Shown: positions 1-8,603 of the stretch, piece after piece
Layout: each line of letters starts with the position of its first letter
Numbering within the stretch: the first letter of the stretch is position 1
Assembly (NCBI RefSeq): GCF_023347295.1
Contig: NZ_CP094469.1
Coordinates: 496,001 to 560,000 of the forward strand
DNA length: 64,000 nt
Source of the DNA: Faecalibacterium sp. I3-3-33
GTDB lineage: Bacteria; Bacillota; Clostridia; Oscillospirales; Ruminococcaceae
Direction of reading: 5' to 3'
Program-made: the position numbers and the translations under genes
The notes under the pieces: generated by a model
Seen by the model: only the letters and a program-made list of their open reading frames with translations
What the model was told of the DNA's origin: nothing
Database searches by the model: none

Positions 1-1442
1 ACTACATTGACCGTGCCATCTCTGCCAAGACCGATAACCGCCCGCAGTTCCAGCAGATGATCAAGGACAGTGAGCGTGGCATCTTTGACGTCATCATTGT
101 CTGGAAGCTCGACCGCTTTGCCCGGAATCGCTACGACAGTGCCCGGTACAAGACCCAACTGAAGAAAAACGGTGTCAAGCTCATGTCTGCTACCGAGATC
201 ATCTCCGAGGGACCGGAGGGCATCATTCTGGAATCGGTGCTGGAAGGCTATGCAGAATACTACTCTGCCGACCTTGCCGAAAAGGTTGTCCGTGGACAGA
301 CGGAGAACATCCTGAAAGGCCGCTGCAATGGTGGGCGTGGAACGTTTGGTTATACGCTGGATTCCGAGCGAAAATTTCACATCGATCCGCTTGCCTCCCC
401 TTTCGTGCTGGAAGCGTTCAGGAAGTACCGGGATGGTCTTACGATGAAAGAAATTCGGGACTGGCTGAATGAAAATGGCATCAAGAACCCGGTCGGCAGC
501 GCGTTCACCTATAACAGTGTCGAACATATGCTCAAGAATCGGCGTTACATCGGAGAACTGAAATTCCGGGATGTGGTCGTGCCGGATGCTATCCCGCCCA
601 TCATTCCGCTGGAACTGTTTGAGGACGTGCAGGAAAAAATCGCCAAAAACAAGAAAGCCCCTGCCCGGAGAAAGGCAGAGGATGATTACCTGCTGACAAC
701 CAAGCTGCACTGTGGTTACTGCGGTGCGCTGATGTTTGGCGAGAGCGGCACAAGCCGGACGGGAGAAGTCCACCGCTATTATAAATGTGCTACCGTCAAA
801 AAGAGGAAGGGCTGCAAGAAGAAAACCGTCCGCAAACAGTGGCTGGAAGATTTGGTGGTCAACCAGACCATGAAGCTTGTTCGGGATGATGCTGCTATGG
901 AATCCATCATTGCCAAGGTCATGGAACTGCAAAACAAGGAGAATACCAACATTTCCCTTTATGAAAAGCAGCTCCGGGATGCAGAATCCGGTATCCAGAA
1001 TATGCTCAATGCGGTTCAGGCCGGTATCCTGACCAGTTCCGCCAAGGAGCGGCTGGAGCAGCTGGAAGAAACCAAGCGTGAGCTTGAAGCCCGCATTGCA
1101 GAAGAAAAGCTGGCAAAGCCGAAAGTAACCGAAGAATTTATCAGGTTTTGGCTGCTGCGGTTCCGCAAGCTGGATATGAGCCTGAAAAACCAGCGGCAGG
1201 CACTGGTGGATACCTTTATCAATGCGATTTACCTGTATGATGATAAGGTTCTCATTACCTTTAACTATAAAGAAGGGACACAGACCGTGACTTTTGGAGA
1301 AGCGGCAGAAGCCGCATCAAAGGGAAATGGTTCGGATTTGGATTGCATTCCTGCACCACAAAAAAGACAGCTTTTGATAGCTGTCTTTTTTGCTTTATAT
1401 GGCAATTTTCTTTCAGCAGCACCGGCAGAACAGCGGACTTGA
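1..1442 (+). CDS. Large serine recombinase, 5' end outside window
   Basis: Site-specific recombinase of the resolvase/invertase superfamily that would integrate or excise a mobile element. The frame is open from base 3 (YIDRAISAKTDNRP), so the start and the catalytic serine lie left of the window. Visible parts in order: resolvase core with the conserved LDRFARN segment, a Recombinase domain (about residues 110-220 of the visible part, GGRGTFGYTLD), a zinc ribbon (CGYCGALM then KCATVKKRKGC), and a charged coiled-coil stretch. Base composition is lower in GC than the genes that follow, which suggests transfer. The last 28 or so residues are read through a terminator-like hairpin (1360-1391), so the natural end may be earlier or the tail may come from flanking DNA. 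Confidence 0.93.
   Translation, partial: YIDRAISAKTDNRPQFQQMIKDSERGIFDVIIVWKLDRFARNRYDSARYKTQLKKNGVKLMSATEIISEGPEGIILESVLEGYAEYYSADLAEKVVRGQTENILKGRCNGGRGTFGYTLDSERKFHIDPLASPFVLEAFRKYRDGLTMKEIRDWLNENGIKNPVGSAFTYNSVEHMLKNRRYIGELKFRDVVVPDAIPPIIPLELFEDVQEKIAKNKKAPARRKAEDDYLLTTKLHCGYCGALMFGESGTSRTGEVHRYYKCATVKKRKGCKKKTVRKQWLEDLVVNQTMKLVRDDAAMESIIAKVMELQNKENTNISLYEKQLRDAESGIQNMLNAVQAGILTSSAKERLEQLEETKRELEARIAEEKLAKPKVTEEFIRFWLLRFRKLDMSLKNQRQALVDTFINAIYLYDDKVLITFNYKEGTQTVTFGEAAEAASKGNGSDLDCIPAPQKRQLLIAVFFALYGNFLSAAPAEQRT
1360..1391 (+). terminator. Intrinsic terminator-like hairpin inside the recombinase 3' end
   Basis: The arms aaaaaagacagct and agctgtctttttt form a stem with a T-run and A-run on either side, so it could work in both directions. 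It lies about 50 bases before the in-frame stop. Confidence 0.6.
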
Positions 1443-1529
1443 ATAGGGCGGCAACAAAAGGGAAGCACCGGCAGCGCTGCCGGGCACCGCGGCCTATTTG
1501 CACAGAACCGTTCAAATCGTTCTCTGCAC

Positions 1530-1559
1530 TGGACAACCACCCCCTGTTCGCGGTATACT
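1530..1559 (+). promoter_or_regulatory. Candidate promoter for the LRR-VWA-MoxR set
   Basis: TGGACA and TATACT separated by 18 bases, about 40 bases before the chosen start of the LRR gene. The 130-base gap after the recombinase also contains a short palindrome, accggcagcgctgccgg. Confidence 0.5.
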
Positions 1560-1597
1560 GAAAGCTGAATGAAATGCAGAAAAAACGAGGTCGCAGC

Positions 1598-2698
1598 ATG
1601 GTGGAACAGGCAAACGAACTGATATTGGATCTCCTGCCCCTTTCGGCACAGACGGGACGGCTGGTGCGGGTGTACGGCACAGCGCCCTGCGTGGTGCTGC
1701 CGGGTACTCTGCCCGCCCCGGCGGGCGGCAGTTTTGCCCTGACCGAGCTGGGCAACTACTGTTTTTCGGAAAAGCCCCGCAGCCTGCCTGCGGCGGATAC
1801 CCTCTGCCGCTACGCAGTAAGCGCAGACGGCACGGTGCGGCTGACCCGGGCGTTTGGGCAGGCGGTGGGGCAAAAGCCCGCCCGCCGGTACGATTTTGAC
1901 CTTGACGCCCCGGCTGCGGACGAAGAGGAACTGCACCCGGTGTGCGGCAGCTTTTTAGAGGAAGTCACCCTGCCGGACAGTGTACAGGTCATTGGCAGCT
2001 GTGCCTTTTACAACTGCCGCAGCCTGCGTCTGCTCACCGTGGGCAGCAGCAGCCTGACCGTGGGCAGCGATGTGTTTTTGAACTGCTTTGCGCTGGAAAC
2101 GCTGCGAGTGCAGGCCGCACCGGAGCAGCCCACCGGGCTGTTTGCACTGGTGAACAACATCACCGAGGCGGTGCAGGCACAGTTCTGGCCCGCCGATGCC
2201 CCCGCACCGCTGGCGGCGCTGTGGTACCCTGCCTACTGGGAGGACATCGAGGAGACTCCCGCCCACATCCTGCTGCACACCTTTTCTGGGCAGGGATACC
2301 ATTACAGGCAGTGTTTTCTCGACAATAAATTCCTCCCCGCAGAATATGACGCTATCTTCCCGCAGGGGCACGATGCCGATGACGCCGCCATTATGGCCAT
2401 GCTCTGCTTTGCTCGCCTGCGGTATCCGTGGCAGCTGACCGAAACTGCTGCCGGGCACTACCGGGCGTTTCTGTCAGCCAACACTGACCGGGTGTTCGCC
2501 CGCCTTTTAAAGGCGCAGGACATCGACAGCATCCGCGCCCTGCTGGCGCTGGATGTGCTGGACAAAGCCGCTTTTGCGTCCGCCGCTGCCCTTGCCGCCA
2601 AGGCAGAGAACGCCGCCGCTGCCGCCCTGCTGGCAGATGCGGAACACAAAAAATATGCTCCCCAGCCCAAAAAGCAGCGGTACGATTTTGATTTTTGA
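1598..2698 (+). CDS. Leucine-rich repeat (BspA/LRR_5-like) protein
   Basis: A 366-residue protein with no signal peptide, so probably cytoplasmic. The middle has one clear LRR_5-type stretch (LEEVTLPDSVQVIGSCAFYNC followed by a second turn ending in LETLRV). The rest is alanine-rich helix, and the C-terminus is basic and aromatic (KKQRYDFDF). An internal RYDFDL echoes this tail. The start at 1598 is preferred over an ATG 24 bases upstream because gaggt lies 7-8 bases before it. The stop overlaps the next reading frame, and the three genes up to 5699 look like one operon. LRRs usually bind proteins; the partner may be the VWA or AAA protein, but that is inference. Confidence 0.75.
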   Translation: MVEQANELILDLLPLSAQTGRLVRVYGTAPCVVLPGTLPAPAGGSFALTELGNYCFSEKPRSLPAADTLCRYAVSADGTVRLTRAFGQAVGQKPARRYDFDLDAPAADEEELHPVCGSFLEEVTLPDSVQVIGSCAFYNCRSLRLLTVGSSSLTVGSDVFLNCFALETLRVQAAPEQPTGLFALVNNITEAVQAQFWPADAPAPLAALWYPAYWEDIEETPAHILLHTFSGQGYHYRQCFLDNKFLPAEYDAIFPQGHDADDAAIMAMLCFARLRYPWQLTETAAGHYRAFLSANTDRVFARLLKAQDIDSIRALLALDVLDKAAFASAAALAAKAENAAAAALLADAEHKKYAPQPKKQRYDFDF

Positions 2699-2712
2699 GA
2701 GGTGACCACACG

Positions 2713-4143
2713 TTGCCAAAGGAAAAATTTTTCGACCCCCGCAAGCCCTTCCAGTCCCAGCGGCCGGAGACCCACGAGGAGTGGCAGGCGCGCATGGGCG
2801 GCGAGGTGCTGGCGGTGGTGCGCAGCGGGCTGTATCTGGACTTCCGGTTTCTGGATATGGCACTCAGCGCCCTGACCCCCGCCCCGGACGAGCGCTGCCG
2901 GGTGCTGGCTACGGACGGTCAGACCCTGTATTACCAGCCGCAGCGCCTGCTGCAGCTCTATCAGGAAAACCCGAAATATCTCAACCGGCTGTATCTGCAC
3001 ACCATATTCCACTGCGTATTCCGGCATTTGTGGCTGAAAGGCCGCCGGGAGCCGCAGCTGTGGAGCCTTGCGTGCGATATCGCGGTGGAAAACGTCATTG
3101 ACAGCTTACAGCGCAAAAGCGTGATGCGCCCGCTGACCTATGTGCGGCAGAACGCCTACCGGCAGATCACCGCCGAGGAAAAGGTGGTGGCAGCAGCCCC
3201 GGTGTACCGCTGGCTCACCCGGCAGACGCCCGGCGTAGTGCGGCAGCTGGAGCGGGAATTTGTCACCGATGACCACCGCCTGTGGCCGAAGGATGCCCCG
3301 GAGCAGCCCCAGCAGATGCCCACCCCTCTGCCGCAGAAAACGTGGCAGAAGATCGGGGAGCGGATGCAGACCGAACTGGACCTGCGGGACAAGGAGGCGG
3401 GCGAGGGCACCGATGCCTTGAAGCAGCAGGTGAAAGCCGCCAACCGCAGCCGCCGCAGCTACAAGGATTTTCTGCGCCGGTTCTGCGTCCTGCGCGAGGA
3501 GGTCAAGCTGGACCCGGACGAGTTTGACCTGAACTTTTATACCTACGGCCTTTCGGTGTACGGCAACCTGCCCCTCATCGAGCCGCTGGAAAGCCGGGAG
3601 AGCAAAAAAATCGAGGAACTGGCGCTGGTCATCGACACCAGCTACTCCACCTCCGGCGAACTGGTGCGCGCCTTTCTGGCCGAGACCTACACCCTGCTCA
3701 AAGGGCGGGAAAACTTTTTCCACCGCATGAACCTGCACCTGATTCAGGCCGACAACGCCGTGCGGCAGGATATCCTCATCCGCAACGAGGACGAGCTCAT
3801 CCATGCCATGAACCACTTTGAGCTGCGGGGCGGTGGCGGAACGGACTTCCGTCCGGCCTTTGAATATGTAAACCAGCTTTGCGCCGAAAAGAAGTTTTCC
3901 AACCTGCGCGGCCTTTTGTACTTCACCGACGGCATGGGCACCTACCCGGCGCGGCGTCCCGGCTACGATACCGCCTTCCTGTTTTTGGGGGAGCGGTTCG
4001 ACGATGCCAACGTGCCGCCGTGGGCGATGAAGGTGGTACTGGACGAAGAAGAATTTACCGGTGCGGCAGCCCGCCCCGCCAGCGCCCTTGCGGACGCTCT
4101 GGCCGAGGAGGATGACCTGTACCGCGAACTGAACAACTCCTGA
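2713..4143 (+). CDS. VWA-like / DUF2201 putative metallopeptidase protein
   Basis: A 476-residue soluble protein. The N-terminal part resembles the DUF2201 putative metallopeptidase region, with an HxxxH-type motif (HTIFHCVFRH) followed by DIAVENVID. The C-terminal half is a von Willebrand factor A-like domain with a MIDAS-type DTSYS motif, GGGGTDF and YFTDGMG. Proteins of this type normally work with a MoxR AAA ATPase, which is the next gene. The start is taken as TTG at 2713 because gagaggtg lies 8 bases before it; an upstream TTG at 2695 overlaps the previous stop but has no ribosome site. The substrate is unknown. Confidence 0.82.
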   Translation: MPKEKFFDPRKPFQSQRPETHEEWQARMGGEVLAVVRSGLYLDFRFLDMALSALTPAPDERCRVLATDGQTLYYQPQRLLQLYQENPKYLNRLYLHTIFHCVFRHLWLKGRREPQLWSLACDIAVENVIDSLQRKSVMRPLTYVRQNAYRQITAEEKVVAAAPVYRWLTRQTPGVVRQLEREFVTDDHRLWPKDAPEQPQQMPTPLPQKTWQKIGERMQTELDLRDKEAGEGTDALKQQVKAANRSRRSYKDFLRRFCVLREEVKLDPDEFDLNFYTYGLSVYGNLPLIEPLESRESKKIEELALVIDTSYSTSGELVRAFLAETYTLLKGRENFFHRMNLHLIQADNAVRQDILIRNEDELIHAMNHFELRGGGGTDFRPAFEYVNQLCAEKKFSNLRGLLYFTDGMGTYPARRPGYDTAFLFLGERFDDANVPPWAMKVVLDEEEFTGAAARPASALADALAEEDDLYRELNNS

Positions 4144-4160
4144 CAAGAGGGGGAACCATT

Positions 4161-5699
4161 ATGAATATCAAACGTGCTAAGGAAGAAATCGAACATACCG
4201 TAAAAGCCTACCTTGCCAAGGATGCGCTGGGCGAATACGCCATTCCCGCCATCCGGCAGCGTCCCATCCTGCTGATGGGGCCTCCGGGCATTGGCAAAAC
4301 GCAGGTGATGGAGCAGGTGGCCCGGGAGTGCGGGGTGGCGCTGGTGGCCTACACCATCACCCACCACACCCGCCAGAGCGCCGTGGGTCTGCCCTTTATC
4401 CGACAGCGCCACTACGGCGATAAGGATGTGTCTGTCACCGAGTACACCATGAGCGAGATCATTGCCAGCATCTACGCCAAAATGGAGGCCACCGGCCTTT
4501 CCGAGGGTATTCTGTTCATCGACGAGATCAACTGCGTGTCCGAAACGCTGGCCCCTACCATGCTGCAATTTTTGCAGTGCAAGACCTTTGGCAATCAGGC
4601 CGTGCCTGCGGGCTGGGTCATCGTGGCGGCTGGCAACCCGCCGGAGTACAACAAATCCGTCCGGGATTTTGACATCGTGACCCTTGACCGTGTGCGCCGC
4701 ATGGATATCGAGCCCGACCTGCCGGTGTGGAAGGACTACGCCCGCGCCGCGCACATCCACAGCGCCATCCTGAGCTATCTGGAGCTGCATCCCCAGAACT
4801 TTTACCAGATCAACGCAGACGTGGACGGCACCCAGTTCGTCACCGCCCGCGGCTGGGAGGATCTTTCCAACCTGCTGGACACCTACGAAACGCTGGGCTT
4901 GCAGGCAGACGAGGAGCTGATCCGGGAGTACATCCAGCACCCGAAGATCGCCGAGGACTTCTCGGCCTATCTGGACCTGTACTACAAATACCGGGACGAC
5001 TACGGTGTGGAGGAAATTCTTGCCGGGCAGACAAAGCCCGCCGTGTTCGCCCGGCTGCTGCAAGCCCCCTTTGACGAGCGGCTCAGCCTTGTCAGCCTGC
5101 TGCTGGCGGGGCTGGACACCCGCTTTGCTGCCTCTCTGCAGGCGGATGCTGTGGCCGATGCCTGCTACGCCTTTTTGCGGGAGACCAAAAAGGCGCTGGC
5201 AACCCTGCCGGAGGATATCCCGGACGGCTCCGCGGAACTATTCAGCCAGCAGATCAAGGATTACGAAACTGAGACCCAGCAAAAGCGCGATGCCGGGCTG
5301 CTGGGCAAGGCAGAGCTGACCAACCGCCTGCAGGTGCAGGCCGCGCTGCACCAGTGGGAAGGGGAGCTGCGCCGCGCCAACGCCGCCGGTACGCAGGAGG
5401 CCTTCGACCTGCTGCGCGGTCAGTTCCGTGCGCTGGCAGACCAGCGCGAGACCACCCAAAAGACCGCCGCCGCTGCGCTGGAAGCTGCCTTCGACTTTAT
5501 GGAGCAGGCCTTTGCGGAAAGTCAGGAGATGGTGGTGTTCGTCACCGAACTTACGGTGAACCCCGCCTCCCACCAGTTCCTCACCGAGAACGGCTGCGAG
5601 CGGTACTTCAAGTACAACAAGGATCTGCTGCTGGATCACCGCAAGGCTGCTTTGCAGCAGGAGCTTGCCGCCGAGCAGCGCCGCCACGGCGGGGTGTAA
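4161..5699 (+). CDS. MoxR-family AAA ATPase
   Basis: A 512-residue AAA+ ATPase of the MoxR type, likely a chaperone-like ring that remodels a target with its VWA partner. Walker A is GPPGIGKT near residue 40 and Walker B is ILFIDEIN near residue 120. A sensor-like segment (IVAAGNPPEYN) follows. The C-terminal 200 residues are helical and charged, longer than in a minimal MoxR protein. A strong ribosome site (gaggggg) lies 17 bases after the VWA stop. It is the last gene of the set; element E1 follows at once. Confidence 0.88.
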   Translation: MNIKRAKEEIEHTVKAYLAKDALGEYAIPAIRQRPILLMGPPGIGKTQVMEQVARECGVALVAYTITHHTRQSAVGLPFIRQRHYGDKDVSVTEYTMSEIIASIYAKMEATGLSEGILFIDEINCVSETLAPTMLQFLQCKTFGNQAVPAGWVIVAAGNPPEYNKSVRDFDIVTLDRVRRMDIEPDLPVWKDYARAAHIHSAILSYLELHPQNFYQINADVDGTQFVTARGWEDLSNLLDTYETLGLQADEELIREYIQHPKIAEDFSAYLDLYYKYRDDYGVEEILAGQTKPAVFARLLQAPFDERLSLVSLLLAGLDTRFAASLQADAVADACYAFLRETKKALATLPEDIPDGSAELFSQQIKDYETETQQKRDAGLLGKAELTNRLQVQAALHQWEGELRRANAAGTQEAFDLLRGQFRALADQRETTQKTAAAALEAAFDFMEQAFAESQEMVVFVTELTVNPASHQFLTENGCERYFKYNKDLLLDHRKAALQQELAAEQRRHGGV

Positions 5700-5709
5700 G
5701 GCGCGGAAA

Positions 5710-5989
5710 ACGATTGAAAATGGCCTCCGCGTGTGCTTTGGCCATGTTTCGAGGAGTTTGTTTTTTATCCGGGATTCTGAAAAGCCTGCGGGCTTTTCAG
5801 AATCCCTTTTTTACAAGTGGGGACGCAAGGGAAAACGACAGGATTCGTGGAAAGCGCCTGCTTACCGTTGCGGCTCTCTCCCGTGAAAAAGGTACACCGG
5901 AGCGTCCGCAGACGCTCCGGTGTACCAAAGATATAAAAGTGATTTCCGCTGAATATGGCCAGAGCGTAGCGGAGGCCACTCTAAATCGT
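5710..5989. repeat. Element E1, composite of two inverted units
   Basis: The left unit starts with acgatt (5710) and has arms atggcc/ggccat, then a 36-nt perfect hairpin at 5771-5806 (arm gggattctgaaaagcc, loop tgcg) and a T-run. The right unit is inverted: hairpin 5891-5926, then the interlocked arms tccgct 5945-5950, atggcc 5955-5960, agcgga 5968-5973, ggccac 5974-5979, ending at cgt. About 85 bases separate the two hairpins. The left A-type pair has decayed (tccgcg/cgagga). It fills the gap between two convergent genes. Confidence 0.85.
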
Positions 5990-5997
5990 ATTTACGC

Positions 5998-6035
5998 AAA
6001 AAGAGGACACCGCACGAATGCGGTGTCCTCTTTTT
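5998..6035. terminator. Bidirectional terminator behind nifU
   Basis: A 17-bp perfect stem (aaaaagaggacaccgca and its complement) with loop cgaa and T-runs on both strands, 22 bases from the nifU stop. Confidence 0.9.
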
Positions 6036-6056
6036 GCTTAGGACATATTGTCAGGA

Positions 6057-6500
6057 TCAGTGGCCGCAGCTCTCGCAGTGCTCGCAATCCTCTTCCAGCT
6101 TGCCCACGATGGGTTCCGGGTCGATGCCCTGACGGCGGTAGTAGTCGGACAGAGCGGCCTTGACAGCCTGCTCTGCCAGAACGGAGCAGTGCACCTTGAC
6201 CGGGGGCAGACCCTCCAGAGCCTCCACAACGGCCTTGTTGGTCAGCTTCAGTGCCTCGTCCACGGTCTTGCCCTTGATCAGGTCGGTGGCCATGCTGCTG
6301 GTGGCAATGGCTGCGCCGCAGCCAAAGGTGAGGAACTTAACGTCCACGATCACATTGTTCTCGATCTTCAGGTACATGCGCATGATGTCGCCGCACTTGG
6401 GGTTGCCCACTTCGCCCACGCCGTTTGCATCGGGCAGCTCACCTACGTTGTGCGGATTTGCGAAATGCTCCATGACCTTGGCACTATACATACTTGCCAT
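6057..6500 (-). CDS. nifU: NifU-like iron-sulfur scaffold protein
   Basis: A 147-residue U-type scaffold on which the desulfurase builds iron-sulfur clusters. The three conserved cysteines are in GNPKCGD, LTFGCGAAIATSS and KVHCSVLAE. A cysteine-rich tail (CEHCESC) is added, as in other clostridial versions. The start is the ATG at 6500 (MASMYSAK) with gggag in front; in-frame codons further upstream lie inside nifS. It begins 2 bases after the nifS stop, so the two are co-translated. Confidence 0.93.
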   Translation of the reverse strand: MASMYSAKVMEHFANPHNVGELPDANGVGEVGNPKCGDIMRMYLKIENNVIVDVKFLTFGCGAAIATSSMATDLIKGKTVDEALKLTNKAVVEALEGLPPVKVHCSVLAEQAVKAALSDYYRRQGIDPEPIVGKLEEDCEHCESCGH

Positions 6501-6502
6501 AA

Positions 6503-7720
6503 TTACTGTTCTCCCTTCAGGCTGAACTGGCGGGCCTTGTTCTGACCCTGCAGCCACATACAACTCATAGCGCGGCGGCGGGGAATGACCTCCTCCAGCA
6601 CGTCACACAGATATTTTGCTTCTTCCATGGTGTTCTGCGGGCCAAAGGTGAACCGCATGGAACCGTGGCCGATCTCCTCAGGCACGCCGATGCTCAGCAG
6701 GACGTGGCTGGGGTCCAGACTGTCGGAGTTGCAGGCAGAGCCGGTGGAGGCGCAGATGCCGTGCATATCCAGATCCAGCAGGATGGTCTCGCCCTCCAGA
6801 CCCGGGAAGCTGATGTTCACATTGTTGGGCAGACGGGGACTGCGGCCGCCGTTCAGGCGGGCTTCCGGGATGTTCTTGAGGATGCGGTCGATGACGTAAT
6901 CGCGCAGCTCGCTCTCGTGGGCCATGCGCTCATCCAGATGCGCCGTGGCGATCTCCAGTGCCTTGCCCATGGCAGCAATGCCGGCCACGTTCTCGGTGCC
7001 TGCACGGTGGCGGGCCTCCTGACTGCCGCCATCGATCAAGTTCTGGGGCCATACGCCCTTACGGCAGTACAGGGCACCCATGCCCTTGGGGCCATTGAAC
7101 TTGTGGGCGCTCATGGACAGCATATCCACGCCCAGCTCCTTCACATCCACGGGGATGGCACCCACAGCCTGCACGGCGTCGGTGTGCATCCAGACACCGT
7201 GCTTGTGAGCGACCTCGGCAATCTCCTTGATGGGCTGGATGGTGCCGATCTCGTTGTTGGCCATCATGATGCTGACCAGCGCGGTGTCGGGACGGATGGC
7301 AGCTTCCACATCCTCGGGGCGGATGTAGCCCTCGGCGGTGGGCTTGATATAGGTCACTTCAAAGCCCATGCGCTCCAGTGCAGCCATGCTGTGCATGATG
7401 GCATGATGCTCAAAAGCGCTGGTGATGAGGTGCTTTTTGTTCTGGCGTGCCTTGGTGAAGGCGGTGCCCTTTACGGCCCAGTTGTCGGCCTCGGAGCCGC
7501 AGCTGGTAAAGAAGAGCTCAGCCGGACTTGCATTGATGGCCTTTGCCACCTGCGCACGGCCGGTGTCCACGAATTCCTTGGCCTCGTAGCCCACACTGTA
7601 ATGGCTGCTGGGGTTGCCGCAGGCACCGCTCAGGGCTTTGACCATCATTTCCAGTGCCTCGGGAGCACAGGGAGTGGTGGCAGCATTATCCAGATAAACC
7701 ACTTTTTCCATGTTTTCCAT
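6503..7720 (-). CDS. nifS: Cysteine desulfurase NifS
   Basis: A PLP-dependent class V aminotransferase-fold enzyme that takes sulfur from cysteine for cluster assembly; 405 residues. Visible motifs: VYLDNAATTP at the N-terminus, the PLP lysine in SAHKFNGPKG, the substrate loop HRAGTENVAG, and the active cysteine in STGSACNSD. The C-terminus carries about 30 extra residues after the usual end (RRRAMSCMWLQGQNKARQF), with an additional cysteine. The start at 7720 has aaagga upstream. It is the first gene of the nifSU pair. Confidence 0.94.
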   Translation of the reverse strand: MENMEKVVYLDNAATTPCAPEALEMMVKALSGACGNPSSHYSVGYEAKEFVDTGRAQVAKAINASPAELFFTSCGSEADNWAVKGTAFTKARQNKKHLITSAFEHHAIMHSMAALERMGFEVTYIKPTAEGYIRPEDVEAAIRPDTALVSIMMANNEIGTIQPIKEIAEVAHKHGVWMHTDAVQAVGAIPVDVKELGVDMLSMSAHKFNGPKGMGALYCRKGVWPQNLIDGGSQEARHRAGTENVAGIAAMGKALEIATAHLDERMAHESELRDYVIDRILKNIPEARLNGGRSPRLPNNVNISFPGLEGETILLDLDMHGICASTGSACNSDSLDPSHVLLSIGVPEEIGHGSMRFTFGPQNTMEEAKYLCDVLEEVIPRRRAMSCMWLQGQNKARQFSLKGEQ

Positions 7721-7800
7721 AGGAATGATCCTTTCTTATTGAACGCGTCTGCGGGAGCCTTAAATGCCCTGTGCAGATGCGGAATCCTTTCAACGGATAA

Positions 7801-7830
7801 GTTATACCATATCATTCCCTAGTATGTCAA
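7801..7830 (-). promoter_or_regulatory. Promoter of nifSU
   Basis: On the minus strand TTGACA (7825-7830) and TATAAC (7801-7806) are 18 bases apart. The spacer and flanks contain an imperfect inverted repeat (ATAC near 7821, GTAT near 7804), a possible site for the IscR-like regulator encoded at 9060. The operator reading is a guess. Confidence 0.6.
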
Positions 7831-7853
7831 TATGAATACTGGATTTTCGTGAT

Positions 7854-8294
7854 TCAGTCACCTTTTTTGCCTTTTCCGGTCAGCTTGCCCAGCGCTACCT
7901 TCCACTTGGGGTAGCCCCAGCGCTTATCCTCGGCAAAGTCGTCCGCCAGCTTCCACGGGAAGATGCCGCCGTCAAAGTACAGGTTTCCGGCTTCGTCCAC
8001 CCGGTCCAGCTTTTTGGGCAGATAGCTTTCGTCGTAATAGCTCTTGCGGCGGTCCGGCAGTACCCAGTGCAGTGTGCCGTCCTCATCCATGCCGGACGCC
8101 CACACGCCGAACACAAAGGTGGCAGCCTCGCCATAGCAGTGCTGCTCAAAGCGGATAGCACCATCGTAGTAGAACTTGATGACCTCCAGCGTGCCGGATT
8201 CCTTTTTGCCGTCCCGACCCAAAGTAGGGCGGTAATCCTGCTGGTAACGGCAGCCGCAGTGGCTGCCCGCGAACTCTTTTGCATGGAACGACAT
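7854..8294 (-). CDS. Conserved hypothetical protein, 146 aa
   Basis: No family recognised. The protein is soluble, rich in aromatic and charged residues, with an early HCGC motif (SHCGCRY) and a lysine-rich end (GKLTGKGKKGD). Many W, Y and G residues suggest a compact beta-rich fold. A ribosome site (aaagga) precedes the ATG at 8294. It stands between nifSU and the rhodanese gene on the same strand, so a role in sulfur or redox metabolism is possible from context only. A 14-base palindrome, cttattataataag (8329-8342), lies upstream and contains a -10-like TATAAT. Confidence 0.6.
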   Translation of the reverse strand: MSFHAKEFAGSHCGCRYQQDYRPTLGRDGKKESGTLEVIKFYYDGAIRFEQHCYGEAATFVFGVWASGMDEDGTLHWVLPDRRKSYYDESYLPKKLDRVDEAGNLYFDGGIFPWKLADDFAEDKRWGYPKWKVALGKLTGKGKKGD

Positions 8295-8354
8295 GGCATG
8301 GTTTCCTTTCTGGTATGGGTTTGTGCTTCTTATTATAATAAGCGGCTTTTTAGG

Positions 8355-8601
8355 GGACGATTTAGAATATCCTCCGCTTCGCTCTGGATATTTTTAGCGG
8401 AATTAGATTTTTTATTTGAGCATCTGAAAAGCCTGCGGGCTTTTCAGATGCTCTTTTTCACGAGTGGAGGGCGCCGGTTTTCTAAGCCCCTTTTGTGAAA
8501 ATGCGTTTGGAGCGGCCCGCAGGCCGCGACAAACGCGAAATAAAAATAATTTTTCCGCTGTTTATGCCCAGAGCGTAAGCGGAGGGCATTTCAATGGTTT
8601 T
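8355..8601. repeat. Element E2, composite of two inverted units
   Basis: Left unit: ggacgattt at 8355, interlocked arms atatcc/ggatat and tccgct/agcgga, then a 36-nt hairpin at 8418-8453 (arm gagcatctgaaaagcc, loop tgcg) and ctttttcacgag. Right unit: 34-nt hairpin 8503-8536 with a tandem G.A mismatch, then tccgct 8554-8559, atgccc 8564-8569, agcgga 8578-8583, gggcat 8584-8589. The two units use different B arms (atatcc against atgccc), each perfectly paired. It abuts the stop of the rhodanese gene. Confidence 0.85.
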
Positions 8602-8603
8602 CC

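Noticed and set aside
1574..1597. The ATG at 1574 as start of the LRR protein
   Set aside because: No ribosome site lies in front of it, while the ATG at 1598 has gaggt at a good distance.
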